DNA of 64,000 nucleotides, from the NCBI GenBank assembly GCA_937915375.1, contig CALDMO010000002.1, positions 1 through 64,000 of the forward strand. Reading direction: 5' to 3'. The notes beneath the pieces are model-generated. The model saw only the letters and a list, made by a program, of their open reading frames with translations. It searched no databases and had not been told where the DNA came from. The stretch's first letter is position 1, and each line of letters begins with the position of its first letter. The position numbers and the translations under genes are program-made. The DNA comes from an uncultured Marvinbryantia sp. GTDB taxonomy: Bacteria; Bacillota; Clostridia; Lachnospirales; Lachnospiraceae. Positions 34,885 through 43,783 of the stretch are shown in pieces.

Positions 34885-35145
34885 ATGATTACAAACGAAG
34901 GATTAATTTTAGCATGTTCTGCAATTGGCGCTGGACTGGCAATGATCGCCGGTGTAGGTCCTGGTATCGGTCAGGGTATTGCAGCAGGTTATGGTGCAAA
35001 TGCTGTAGGAAGAAATCCGGGCGCAAAATCGGATATCACTTCTACCATGCTTCTTGGTCAGGCGGTAGCGGAAACGACAGGTCTGTATGGTCTGGCTATC
35101 GCATTTATTCTGCTGTTTGCAAATCCGCTGCTTGGGAAGTTATAA
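34885..35145 (+). CDS. atpE: F1Fo ATP synthase subunit c (sodium-type)
   Basis: 86 aa hairpin of two helices that builds the rotor ring. Helix 1 holds GVGPGIGQG with Gln30; helix 2 holds GQAVAETTGLYGL with the ion-carrying Glu63, Thr64 and Tyr68. The spacing Q...E-(S/T)...Y is the same as in the sodium-driven rings of Ilyobacter and Fusobacterium, so the enzyme probably uses sodium rather than protons. Strong AGGAGG site. A 151-base structured gap follows before atpF. Confidence 0.95.
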   Translation: MITNEGLILACSAIGAGLAMIAGVGPGIGQGIAAGYGANAVGRNPGAKSDITSTMLLGQAVAETTGLYGLAIAFILLFANPLLGKL

Positions 35146-35280
35146 GCAGCTGTATAAAAAGTAAAGCAGCCGCAGTTCCGCGAGGTGTTTTGCACGAAGT
35201 GCGAAGCCAGAGGTATACAGCGCAAGACAGAGTCTGTGTGCACCGCGAAGCGGATATGCGAGTGAAGCGAGAATACCATA
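35146..35280 (+). repeat. Structured intergenic element between atpE and atpF
   Basis: GCTGTATA (35149-35156) can pair with TATACAGC (35214-35221), enclosing a small hairpin GCAC-GAA-GTGC (35192-35202). Downstream CCGC-GAA-GCGG (35243-35253) makes another, followed by GTGAAGCGAG. The repeated GCGAAG cores look like a palindromic repeat element of the type scattered in clostridial genomes. The place, between the multi-copy c subunit and b, suggests a role in mRNA processing or differential stability. Confidence 0.5.
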
Positions 35281-35296
35281 TTAAGGAGGCGAAACC

Positions 35297-35812
35297 TTGG
35301 ACAGATTGTTTAATCTGGACGCGCAGCTTCTTTCCGATGCCGTGCTTCTGATGATTGCTATGCTGGTGATGTTCACTTTCCTTTCCTATCTGCTGTTTAA
35401 CCCGGCAAGGGATTTCTTGAAAAAGCGTCAGGAAAAGATTAAAAATGACATCGACAGCGCAAATGCAGATAAAGAAGCGTCAAAGGCGCTCAAAGAAGAT
35501 TACGAGGCCAGAATTAAAAATATCAATAAAGAGGCGGATGAGATTTTAAGCCAGGCAAGACAGAAAGCGCTTGTCAATGCGGAAGATATCAAAGCCGAAG
35601 CAAATGCGGAGGCAGCGCGTATCATCGCAAGAGCGCAGGCACAGATCGAGCTTGACAAAAAGAAAGCTGCCGACGATATGAAGAAAGAAATGATTTCCAT
35701 TGCTTCGCTCATGGCAGGTAAGGTAGTGGCGGCGTCCATCGATACAGAGGTGCAGGATACGCTGCTGGAAGAGACCTTAAAGGAAATAGGTGATGATACA
35801 TGGCAAAGTTAG
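35297..35812 (+). CDS. atpF: F1Fo ATP synthase subunit b
   Basis: 171 aa. One N-terminal membrane helix (LLMIAMLVMFTFLSYLLFNP) and a long charged helix (residues ~40-140) that forms the peripheral stalk. It starts with TTG at 35297, seven bases after AAGGAGG. Its 3' end overlaps atpH by 13 bases. Confidence 0.93.
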   Translation: MDRLFNLDAQLLSDAVLLMIAMLVMFTFLSYLLFNPARDFLKKRQEKIKNDIDSANADKEASKALKEDYEARIKNINKEADEILSQARQKALVNAEDIKAEANAEAARIIARAQAQIELDKKKAADDMKKEMISIASLMAGKVVAASIDTEVQDTLLEETLKEIGDDTWQS

Positions 35813-36357
35813 TTTCCAAAACATACGGCGATGCCCTGTTCAGCCTTGCCACCGAGGAAAACAGTGTGGATGCCATGACGCAGGAAGTAATTGAGGTCCA
35901 GACAGCATTTTCGGAACATCCGGAACTGCTGACAATTCTGAAAAACCCGGATATCGGCAAAAGTGAAAAGACGGAGCTGGTGGAACGGATTTTCAAAGGC
36001 CGTATCTCAGATAATCTGGTGGGCTTTTTAAGAATTATTGTGACAAAGCAGAGGCAAAATGACCTTGCCGCAATTCTGGATTATTATCTTGCAAAGGTAA
36101 AAGAATATAAAAAGATCGGCGTGGCGAAAGTCACGACACCGATGGAGCTTTCCGATGTCTGGAAAGCAAAGATTGAACAGAAACTGCTGGATACCACGAA
36201 ATATGTCAAGATGGAGATGTCTTATCAGGTGGATCCGTCTCTGATCGGCGGAATGGTGATCCGCATCGGTGACACTGTTGTGGACAGCAGTATATCCAAT
36301 AAGTTAACAGAAATCAGCCGTGGGCTGATGCACACACCGCTGAAAGAGCAGGCGTGA
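35800..36357 (+). CDS. atpH: F1Fo ATP synthase subunit delta
   Basis: 185 aa peripheral-stalk subunit joining b to the top of F1. VSKTYGDALFSLA is the conserved N-terminus; LIGGMVIRIGDTVVDSSI the conserved C-terminus. Translationally coupled to atpF by overlap. Confidence 0.94.
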   Translation: MAKLVSKTYGDALFSLATEENSVDAMTQEVIEVQTAFSEHPELLTILKNPDIGKSEKTELVERIFKGRISDNLVGFLRIIVTKQRQNDLAAILDYYLAKVKEYKKIGVAKVTTPMELSDVWKAKIEQKLLDTTKYVKMEMSYQVDPSLIGGMVIRIGDTVVDSSISNKLTEISRGLMHTPLKEQA

Positions 36358-36385
36358 CGAAATACGAAGAAAGGAAAAGAACCTC

Positions 36386-37894
36386 ATGAATTTAAGACCA
36401 GAGGAAATCAGTTCTGTAATTAAGGACGAAATAAAAAAATATTCCTCCAAAATGTCTGTTTCTAATGTGGGAACGGTCATGCAGGTGTCGGACGGTATCG
36501 CTCGTATTCATGGTCTTGAGAGCGCAATGCAGGGTGAACTTCTCCAGTTTCCGGGTGAAGTGGAAGGCATGGTGCTCAACCTGGAAGAAGACAATGTCGG
36601 AGCCGTTCTTTTAAGTGATGCTTCCGGCATCAGCGAAGGCGATACAGTAAAGACAACGGGACGCGTGGTTTCCGTACCGGTAGGTGACGGAATGCTGGGA
36701 CGTGTTGTAAATGCTCTCGGACATCCGATTGATGGAAAAGGCCCGATCGCTTCTGATAAAACAAGAGAGATCGAGCGTGTGGCACCGGGTGTTATTACCA
36801 GAAAATCTGTAGACACACCGCTGCAGACCGGTATCAAGGCGATCGACTCTATGGTGCCGATCGGACGCGGACAGCGTGAGCTGATCATCGGGGACAGACA
36901 GACCGGAAAAACCGCCATTGCGATTGATACCATTATCAATCAGAAGGGGCAGAATGTAAAATGTATTTATGTGGCGATCGGTCAGAAATCTTCTACCGTT
37001 GCCAATATTGTGAAAACACTGGAAGAATACGGCGCAATGGATTATACGACTATCGTAGCGTCTACTGCCAGCGAGCTTGCGCCGCTTCAGTATATTGCTC
37101 CGTATACCGGATGTGCGATTGGTGAAGAATGGATGGAAAATGGAGACGATGTATTGATCGTTTATGATGACCTTTCCAAACATGCAACCGCTTACCGTAC
37201 CCTTTCCTTGCTGCTGAGACGTCCGCCAGGACGTGAGGCATATCCGGGAGATGTTTTCTACCTGCACTCCAGACTGCTGGAGCGTGCGGCAAGATTATCT
37301 GATGAGTTGGGCGGCGGTTCTTTAACGGCGCTTCCGATCATCGAAACACAGGCGGGCGACGTTTCCGCATATATTCCGACGAATGTTATTTCCATTACAG
37401 ACGGACAGATTTATCTGGAAACGGAGATGTTCAACGCAGGTTTCCGTCCGGCGGTAAATGCAGGTCTTTCTGTATCCCGTGTGGGTGGCTCCGCGCAGAT
37501 TAAGGCGATGAAAAAGATTGCGGCGCCGATCCGTGTCGAACTGGCACAGTACCGTGAGCTGGCGGCATTTTCTCAGTTTGGCTCCGAACTGGATGCCGAC
37601 ACCAAGGAAAAACTGGCACAGGGCGAGCGTATTAAGGAAATGCTGAAACAGACGCAGTATGCGCCGATGCCGGTAGCGTACCAGGTTATGATTATTTATG
37701 CGGCAACCAAGAAATATCTGCTGGATGTTGCAGTGGAAGATATTATTCCGTTCCAGAACGCGTTATTTGAATTGGTACAGACGAAATATCCGGAAATTGC
37801 GAAAGCAATCGACGAGACCAAAGAGATGTCCGAAGAGACGGAAAAACTTTTGATTGCTGCGATTGAAGAGTGCAAGAAAGACTTTGTAAAGTAA
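36386..37894 (+). CDS. atpA: F1Fo ATP synthase subunit alpha
   Basis: 502 aa non-catalytic nucleotide-binding subunit of F1. P-loop GDRQTGKTAIAIDTI near residue 170, DDLSKHATAYR, and the arginine-finger region around VSRVGGSAQIKAMKK. Full length, AGGAAAAG site upstream. Confidence 0.97.
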   Translation: MNLRPEEISSVIKDEIKKYSSKMSVSNVGTVMQVSDGIARIHGLESAMQGELLQFPGEVEGMVLNLEEDNVGAVLLSDASGISEGDTVKTTGRVVSVPVGDGMLGRVVNALGHPIDGKGPIASDKTREIERVAPGVITRKSVDTPLQTGIKAIDSMVPIGRGQRELIIGDRQTGKTAIAIDTIINQKGQNVKCIYVAIGQKSSTVANIVKTLEEYGAMDYTTIVASTASELAPLQYIAPYTGCAIGEEWMENGDDVLIVYDDLSKHATAYRTLSLLLRRPPGREAYPGDVFYLHSRLLERAARLSDELGGGSLTALPIIETQAGDVSAYIPTNVISITDGQIYLETEMFNAGFRPAVNAGLSVSRVGGSAQIKAMKKIAAPIRVELAQYRELAAFSQFGSELDADTKEKLAQGERIKEMLKQTQYAPMPVAYQVMIIYAATKKYLLDVAVEDIIPFQNALFELVQTKYPEIAKAIDETKEMSEETEKLLIAAIEECKKDFVK

Positions 37895-37908
37895 AGGGGT
37901 GATACCAT

Positions 37909-38796
37909 ATGGCTTCCATGAGAGATATACAGAGGCGTAAAAGCAGTGTGGCGAGTATCGGACAGATTACGAAAGCCATGAAGCTGGTATCCACCGTAAA
38001 ACTGCAGAAAACAAGAGCAAGGGCAGAGCAGGCAAAGCCGTACTTTGAAAAAATGTACGAGACAGTTACCAGCATTTTGTCCCGTTCGGGAAGTGTGAAT
38101 CACAGACTGTTAAAAGGTCACGGTCAGGGACGGCGCGGTATTATTGTGATTACGTCTAACCGCGGACTGGCTGGCGGTTACAATTCCAATGTGACAAAGC
38201 TGGTGACAGAGAGCGGTTTTGAAAAAAGTGATGTTGAATTGCTGACGATCGGACGAAAGGGAAAGGATTTCCTGGAAAAAAGAGGATATGAGGTGGCGCA
38301 TGATTACAGTGATGTCATCAATAATCCGCTGTTCTCCGATGCAAAAGAGATCAGTGAGCTGGCGCTTCAGCGATATACCAGCGGTGAGATCAGAGAAATC
38401 TACATTGCCTATACCGCATTTAAAAATACAGTCGTGCATGAACCAAAGCTGTTGAAGCTCCTTCCACTGGAGGTTTCCGAGGAGGATATTGCCAAAAAGA
38501 GAGCACAGCAGCAGGAAGAGAAGAATTCTGCAGACAAGATTCCGATGAATTATGAGCCGGAAGAGGACGAAGCGCTTGATATCATTATTCCGAAATATCT
38601 AACGAGTATTATTTTCGGAGCGATGGTAGAATCGGTTGCCAGTGAAAATGGTGCCCGTATGCAGGCGATGGATGCCGCGACCAGCAACGCAGAGGAAATG
38701 ATTGATAAACTGTCGCTGCAGTATAACAGAGCCCGTCAGGGATCGATTACGCAGGAGCTGACAGAGATTATTGCCGGTGCGGAGGCAATCAGCTGA
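37909..38796 (+). CDS. atpG: F1Fo ATP synthase subunit gamma
   Basis: 295 aa central rotor shaft. N-terminal helix MASMRDIQRRKSSVASIGQITKAM pattern and C-terminal RMQAMDAATSNAEEMI with QGSITQELTEIIAGAEA form the coiled coil inside the alpha/beta ring; ITSNRGLAGGYN is the Rossmann-like domain motif. AAAGGGGTG precedes the start. Confidence 0.96.
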   Translation: MASMRDIQRRKSSVASIGQITKAMKLVSTVKLQKTRARAEQAKPYFEKMYETVTSILSRSGSVNHRLLKGHGQGRRGIIVITSNRGLAGGYNSNVTKLVTESGFEKSDVELLTIGRKGKDFLEKRGYEVAHDYSDVINNPLFSDAKEISELALQRYTSGEIREIYIAYTAFKNTVVHEPKLLKLLPLEVSEEDIAKKRAQQQEEKNSADKIPMNYEPEEDEALDIIIPKYLTSIIFGAMVESVASENGARMQAMDAATSNAEEMIDKLSLQYNRARQGSITQELTEIIAGAEAIS

Positions 38797-38825
38797 CGCA
38801 CCAGCGGATAGGAGTAGAAAAGAGG

Positions 38826-40217
38826 ATGTCAGAAAAAGTAACAGGCAAAATCACTCAGGTTATCGGTGCCGTTCTTGATATCAAGTTTCCGGAAGGAAAA
38901 CTGCCTAACATCTATGATGCCGTGCATATCACAAGAAAAAACGGTGAGACCCTGGTAGTGGAAGTTGCCCAGCATTTGGGTGACGATACCGTGAAATGTA
39001 TTGCCATGGGACCGACAGACGGTCTGGTGCGCGGCATGGATGCGGTTTCCACCGGAGCGCCGATTTCTGTGCCGGTAGGGGAGAAGACGCTTGGGCGTAT
39101 TTTCAACGTAATCGGCAACCCGATTGATAATAAAGAAGCGCCGGCAGACGTAACCTATATGCCGATCCACAGAGAGGCGCCAAGCTTTGAAGAACAGGCT
39201 ACATCCACAGAAATGTTGGAGACGGGTATCAAAGTTGTCGATCTTCTCTGCCCATATCAGAAGGGTGGAAAGATTGGTTTGTTCGGCGGCGCCGGTGTAG
39301 GAAAAACTGTTTTGATTCAGGAGCTGATCCGTAACATTGCGACCGAGCATGGCGGATATTCCGTATTTACCGGCGTTGGAGAACGTACCCGTGAGGGTAA
39401 CGATCTTTACCACGAAATGACGGAGTCCGGCGTTATTAATAAAACGACTATGGTATTCGGTCAGATGAATGAACCACCCGGAGCGCGTATGCGTGTCGGC
39501 CTTACCGGTCTTACGATGGCGGAGTATTTCCGTGATGAAGGCGGCAAAGACGTACTTTTGTTCATCGACAATATTTTCCGTTTCACACAGGCAGGATCTG
39601 AGGTTTCCGCGCTTCTTGGCCGTATGCCTTCTGCGGTTGGTTATCAGCCGACGCTGCAGACGGAGATGGGCGCGCTGCAGGAACGTATTACATCAACAAA
39701 ACACGGTTCTATCACATCTGTTCAGGCAGTATATGTGCCGGCCGATGACCTTACTGACCCGGCTCCGGCAACAACGTTTGCCCATTTGGATGCGACCACT
39801 GTTTTGTCCCGTTCCATCGTAGAGCTGGGAATTTATCCGGCAGTTGATCCGTTGGAGTCTACTTCCCGTATTCTCGATCCGCGTGTCGTAGGAGAAGAAC
39901 ACTACAAAGTAGCTCGCGGTGTGCAGGAAATTTTGCAGAAATACAAAGAACTGCAGGATATTATCGCAATTCTTGGTATGGATGAGCTTTCCGAGGAAGA
40001 AAAACTGGTGGTAAGCCGTGCAAGAAAGGTGCAGAGATTCCTGTCACAGCCGTTCTATGTGGCGCAGCAGTTCACCGGAACGGAAGGACGTTATGTGCCA
40101 ATTGCCGAGACAATTCGTGGTTTCCGTGAAATTCTGGAAGGTAAACATGATGACATTCCGGAAAGTTATTTCCTGAATGCCGGAAGTATTGATGACGTAA
40201 TTGCACGTGTGAAGTAG
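38826..40217 (+). CDS. atpD: F1Fo ATP synthase subunit beta
   Basis: 463 aa catalytic subunit. P-loop GLFGGAGVGKTVLIQEL, catalytic Glu in GVGERTREGNDLY, DELSEE loop (here GMDELSEEEK) near residue 385. Intact and full length; ribosome site GAGTAGAAAAGAGG. Confidence 0.97.
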   Translation: MSEKVTGKITQVIGAVLDIKFPEGKLPNIYDAVHITRKNGETLVVEVAQHLGDDTVKCIAMGPTDGLVRGMDAVSTGAPISVPVGEKTLGRIFNVIGNPIDNKEAPADVTYMPIHREAPSFEEQATSTEMLETGIKVVDLLCPYQKGGKIGLFGGAGVGKTVLIQELIRNIATEHGGYSVFTGVGERTREGNDLYHEMTESGVINKTTMVFGQMNEPPGARMRVGLTGLTMAEYFRDEGGKDVLLFIDNIFRFTQAGSEVSALLGRMPSAVGYQPTLQTEMGALQERITSTKHGSITSVQAVYVPADDLTDPAPATTFAHLDATTVLSRSIVELGIYPAVDPLESTSRILDPRVVGEEHYKVARGVQEILQKYKELQDIIAILGMDELSEEEKLVVSRARKVQRFLSQPFYVAQQFTGTEGRYVPIAETIRGFREILEGKHDDIPESYFLNAGSIDDVIARVK

Positions 40218-40225
40218 GTGAGCGT

Positions 40226-40642
40226 ATGGCAGAGGATAGATTGTTTGACCTGAGCATTGTTTCTCCGGAACGTGTTTTTTACAGAGGGAAAGTGAGCATG
40301 GTGGAGCTGAGTACCAGTGAAGGCGATGTGGGTATTTATAAAAATCATATCCCGATGACTTTCCTGCTTGTACCGGGCATTGTGACTATCACGGAAGAGG
40401 GCGGACAGAGAGAAGCTGCGATTCACAGCGGATTTATGGAAGTTCTGCAGGATAAGGTAACAATCCTGGCGGAGATTGCCGAGTGGCCGGATGAGATTGA
40501 TAAAAACCGCGCGGAAGAGGCAAAGGTGCGTGCGGAACGCCGTCTGCAGACAAAGGATCCGATGGTGAACCTGAATCGTGCGGAAATGGCGCTGCGAAAG
40601 GCGACGGTGCGTCTGGAACTGGCAGATTATGCGAAGAAATAA
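40226..40642 (+). CDS. atpC: F1Fo ATP synthase subunit epsilon
   Basis: 138 aa. N-terminal beta-sandwich (LSIVSPERVFYRGKVSMVEL, EGDVGIYKNHIPM) and a C-terminal helical hairpin rich in Ala, Arg and Glu (KNRAEEAKVRAERRL). It links the gamma shaft to the c-ring and can brake ATP hydrolysis. Last gene of the operon, followed by a terminator. Confidence 0.95.
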   Translation: MAEDRLFDLSIVSPERVFYRGKVSMVELSTSEGDVGIYKNHIPMTFLLVPGIVTITEEGGQREAAIHSGFMEVLQDKVTILAEIAEWPDEIDKNRAEEAKVRAERRLQTKDPMVNLNRAEMALRKATVRLELADYAKK

Positions 40643-40650
40643 ATAAAAAG

Positions 40651-40692
40651 AAGTGCCTGAAATTGTCGATGCAGACAGTCAGGCACTTTTTT
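40651..40692 (+). terminator. Terminator of the atp operon
   Basis: AAGTGCCTGA (40651-40660) pairs perfectly with TCAGGCACTT (40679-40688), followed by more T. The 230-base gap to 40925 otherwise shows only AT-rich sequence with a TATATT box near 40857. Confidence 0.9.
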
Positions 40693-40925
40693 ATATAGAT
40701 GAAACTTACCTATTTTTTACAAAAGAACGGTGTTGAATTTTACTTTTGACTGCTAATATAAACGATGTCATGACGGAGGATACAAAACACAGCAAAATAT
40801 ACAGAATCTTTTGAAAATTATGGAAAAATGTAATGAAATCACAGAGTAAATATGCTATATTGATGCTGTAACTATAAACAAAAGGCAGATAGGTTAAAAA
40901 CCAGAAAATTAAAGGAGGATCTATT

Positions 40926-42716
40926 ATGAGGAAGAGAAATCATGTAATGTTGTTTTTCCTGGCGTCCGCAGTAATGCTTGGCAGTGTTCCGGCATTCGCG
41001 GAAGAAACTTCCGGGACAAAAGAAATCCAGCTTCTTGCAACCAGTGACCTTCATGGAAAATTTGCGCCGTATGATTATGCTGTAAATGAAGAAAGTACAT
41101 CTGGCAGTATGGCACAGATCCAGACCATTGTAAATGAGCTCCGTACCGATAATACGATCCTTGTGGATGTCGGGGATACGATTCAGGGCAATTCAGCGGA
41201 TTTATTTCTTGAGGACGAAGTACATCCGATGATTCAGGCAATGAATTATATGAAATACGATGCTTGGATTCTGGGAAATCATGAATTTAATTACGGAATC
41301 GATACCCTGAAACATATTATGGAAGGTGCGAAGATGCCGGTTTTGAATGGCAATGTTTATGACGGAGAAGGGAAGCTTCTGACAGAAAACGCTTATACCA
41401 TTATTGAAAAGGACGGCGTGAAGATTGCCCTGATCGGTATGGTGACGCCGAATATCACCCGATGGGACGCAGCAAATCTGGAAGGATATGAGGTGACGGA
41501 TCCGGTAGAAGAGACAAAGAAGATTATTGAGGAAATTGGTGACCAGGCAGATATCTTTGTTGCTGCAGAGCATATGGGAGAATCTAATGAATACGAAGTG
41601 GCAAACTCAGGAGTGGTAGATCTGGCAAATGCATGTCCGGAATTAGATGTAATCCTTGCGGCACATGAGCATAAACTGGTGGAAGGAACGGAAGTAAATG
41701 GGGTTCTGATTGTGGAAAACCAGGATGCAGGCAAAACATTGGCACAGGTTAAACTGACAGTGGAAGAGCAGGAGGACGGTTCCTTTGAAGTGACAGACAA
41801 GACTTCGGCAAGCTATACGGCAGCAGATTATGAAGCCGACAGCGGGTTTATAGAAGAGTTGACAGATGCGGATACACGTGCGAAGGAAGATGCCAATACG
41901 GTGATCGGAACGCTGACAGGCGGCCCTCTTGCTCCGGAATCCGAAATCAACGGAATTGCGCAGGCAAAATTACAGGAATCTCCGCTGATCGATTTGATTA
42001 ACGAAGTACAGATGTATTATACTGGTGCGGACGTATCGGCAGCGGCACTCTTTAATGATGCAGCTAATATGCAGGATGGCGATATTCGCAAATGCGACCT
42101 TTCTCTCATTTACAAATATGCAAATACTTTGTATAAGATGGAAATGACTGGTGCGCAGCTGAAAAAATATATGGAATGGTCTGCAAGTTATTATAATACG
42201 TTTAAAGACGGTGACTTGACGATTTCTTTCAATGAAGAAATCCCGGGATTCAATTATGATATTTTCAGCGGTGTAAATTATGAGATTGATATCTCGAAGG
42301 AACCGGGAGAGCGTATTCAAAATTTGACACGTCCGGATGGAACAGAAATTGCAGAAGACGATGTATTGATTGTAGCAGTAAATAATTACCGTGCATCTTC
42401 ACAGCTCACTACATATGGCGAAATTTATAAGGAAGGTGAAGAGCTTCCGAAGATCCTGGAAATTGATGTAAAGGGAGATATCGGCGGTGTCCGTGAGTTG
42501 ATCGGTGATTACATTGTGAATGTAAAAGGCGGTGCTTTAGAGGCTCCTGCTTTGAGCGGAAACTGGAAACTGACCGGATACAGCTGGGATGAAGAACTGC
42601 ATGAAAAAGCAGCGCAGCTGATCAATGAAGGCAAACTGGAACTGCCGGCAGATGAAAGCGGTCGCAATACGAATGTCAGATCTATTACAGAAGCGGATCT
42701 GGAAGGAATAGAATAA
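40926..42716 (+). CDS. Secreted 5'-nucleotidase / 2',3'-cyclic phosphodiesterase family protein
   Basis: 596 aa UshA/CpdB-type enzyme. Signal peptide to about residue 26 (ending PAFAEE). The metallophosphatase domain carries LLATSDLHGKF, DVGDTIQGN, LGNHEFNYG, AAEHMGE and LAAHEHKLVEG; the C-terminal nucleotidase domain (from ~residue 325) has LFNDAANMQDGDI-like and substrate-stacking NNYRASS elements. It takes phosphate from extracellular nucleotides. There is no LPXTG anchor or lipobox, so it is either released or held by its uncleaved signal. AAAGGAGG site; own terminator. The second extracellular phosphatase in the window. Confidence 0.9.
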   Translation: MRKRNHVMLFFLASAVMLGSVPAFAEETSGTKEIQLLATSDLHGKFAPYDYAVNEESTSGSMAQIQTIVNELRTDNTILVDVGDTIQGNSADLFLEDEVHPMIQAMNYMKYDAWILGNHEFNYGIDTLKHIMEGAKMPVLNGNVYDGEGKLLTENAYTIIEKDGVKIALIGMVTPNITRWDAANLEGYEVTDPVEETKKIIEEIGDQADIFVAAEHMGESNEYEVANSGVVDLANACPELDVILAAHEHKLVEGTEVNGVLIVENQDAGKTLAQVKLTVEEQEDGSFEVTDKTSASYTAADYEADSGFIEELTDADTRAKEDANTVIGTLTGGPLAPESEINGIAQAKLQESPLIDLINEVQMYYTGADVSAAALFNDAANMQDGDIRKCDLSLIYKYANTLYKMEMTGAQLKKYMEWSASYYNTFKDGDLTISFNEEIPGFNYDIFSGVNYEIDISKEPGERIQNLTRPDGTEIAEDDVLIVAVNNYRASSQLTTYGEIYKEGEELPKILEIDVKGDIGGVRELIGDYIVNVKGGALEAPALSGNWKLTGYSWDEELHEKAAQLINEGKLELPADESGRNTNVRSITEADLEGIE

Positions 42717-42739
42717 GAAACGTGATTTGAAACTTTTTA

Positions 42740-42773
42740 GAGGTACAGGAACACAGCGTTCCTGTACCTCTAT
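42740..42773 (+). terminator. Terminator of the 5'-nucleotidase gene
   Basis: GAGGTACAGGAAC (42740-42752) pairs perfectly with GTTCCTGTACCTC (42758-42770), then TATTT. Confidence 0.85.
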
Positions 42774-42823
42774 TTGTGATTTTGGATAGATAAACAGATA
42801 AAACTTGTAAAAAATAGGTAAAA

Positions 42824-42856
42824 CAACTAATGATACAAATAGAGCAACTGATGATA
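42824..42856 (+). promoter_or_regulatory. Tandem direct repeat, putative AraC/YesN-type activator site
   Basis: CAACTAATGATA (42824-42835) and CAACTGATGATA (42845-42856) differ at one base and start 21 bases apart, two helical turns. The second copy touches the -35 box. This is the geometry of AraC-type activators, and the operon encodes a regulator of that type. Confidence 0.6.
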
Positions 42857-42885
42857 TTGAACGATACGCACAAAATAATTAAAAT
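42857..42885 (+). promoter_or_regulatory. Promoter of the MBL/ABC importer operon
   Basis: TTGAAC (42857-42862), 17-base spacer, TAAAAT (42880-42885), immediately downstream of the direct repeat. Confidence 0.65.
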
Positions 42886-42919
42886 GAGAATAAAGAAAGA
42901 GAAGAATTGAGGTGACAAA

Positions 42920-43783
42920 ATGAAATTAACATTTTTAGGAACAGGAGCCGGAGAAGGGTATCCGGGATATTGGTGTGAGTGTCCACATTGTACCTATGCA
43001 AGAAAGCACAGAGGGAAAAATCTACGAACAAATAGCTGTTTGGCAATTGATGAAGAACTTTTAATTGATATTGGTCCATCTAGCTTTGATAATGCAGTTC
43101 GTTTTGGCGTTAATTTGACACAGATTAAAACTTTGCTTATTACGCATCCGCATGAAGATCACTTATATCCTCAGAATCTTTTCTGGAGATATACAGATGA
43201 GATACTTTTGGAAAAGAGTTACATGGAACAAATGAAGTGTGGAGGGCCGCGGTTTACAGATATACAGGAATTAAATGTTTATGGAAATAAGTACACAATC
43301 GAAGTATTGAAGCATTCCTTTAAAGAGGATCAAAGTCGTAAAATGGTGTTCAATGAAGTCTTAGAAGGAAAGGAATTCGAGACGAACGGATATTGGATTA
43401 TGCCGGTTCGGGGAAATCATGGAATTGAAAAGGGATTTGCGCATAGTTATATGATTCGAAAAGAGAATAAAACGATATTGTATGCGCTCGATACAGGCAC
43501 ATATGATGATGATCAGTTTCAACTAATAAAAAGATTTCAATATGATCTTATCATCATGGAGGGAACGACAGGATTAAATGAGCAATATGGAGGACATATG
43601 TGTTTACAAAATAATATTCAGATACGAGATGAATTGGATAAATGTGGATGTTTGCGGCACAACAGTAGATTTATCTTAACACATATGTCTCCGCATTGGT
43701 GTCCGCCTCATGACTGGTATGAGTCTATTGTGGAATCAGAAGGGATGGAATTAGCATATGACGGCATGCAGATTGAAATCTAA
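42920..43783 (+). CDS. MBL-fold metallohydrolase (PhnP-like)
   Basis: 287 aa metallo-beta-lactamase fold. The start FLGTGAGEGYPG with YWCECPHCTYARKHRGK is the extra Cys-type zinc site of the PhnP/PqqB group; LLITHPHEDHLYP is the HxHxDH metal motif; RGNHG, LDTGTYDDDQF and THMSPHW complete the metal ligands. PhnP itself cleaves a cyclic phosphodiester of ribose; the substrate here is unknown. First gene of the operon, and its end overlaps the first permease gene by 26 bases, which argues that it acts on the imported compound. Confidence 0.83.
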   Translation: MKLTFLGTGAGEGYPGYWCECPHCTYARKHRGKNLRTNSCLAIDEELLIDIGPSSFDNAVRFGVNLTQIKTLLITHPHEDHLYPQNLFWRYTDEILLEKSYMEQMKCGGPRFTDIQELNVYGNKYTIEVLKHSFKEDQSRKMVFNEVLEGKEFETNGYWIMPVRGNHGIEKGFAHSYMIRKENKTILYALDTGTYDDDQFQLIKRFQYDLIIMEGTTGLNEQYGGHMCLQNNIQIRDELDKCGCLRHNSRFILTHMSPHWCPPHDWYESIVESEGMELAYDGMQIEI

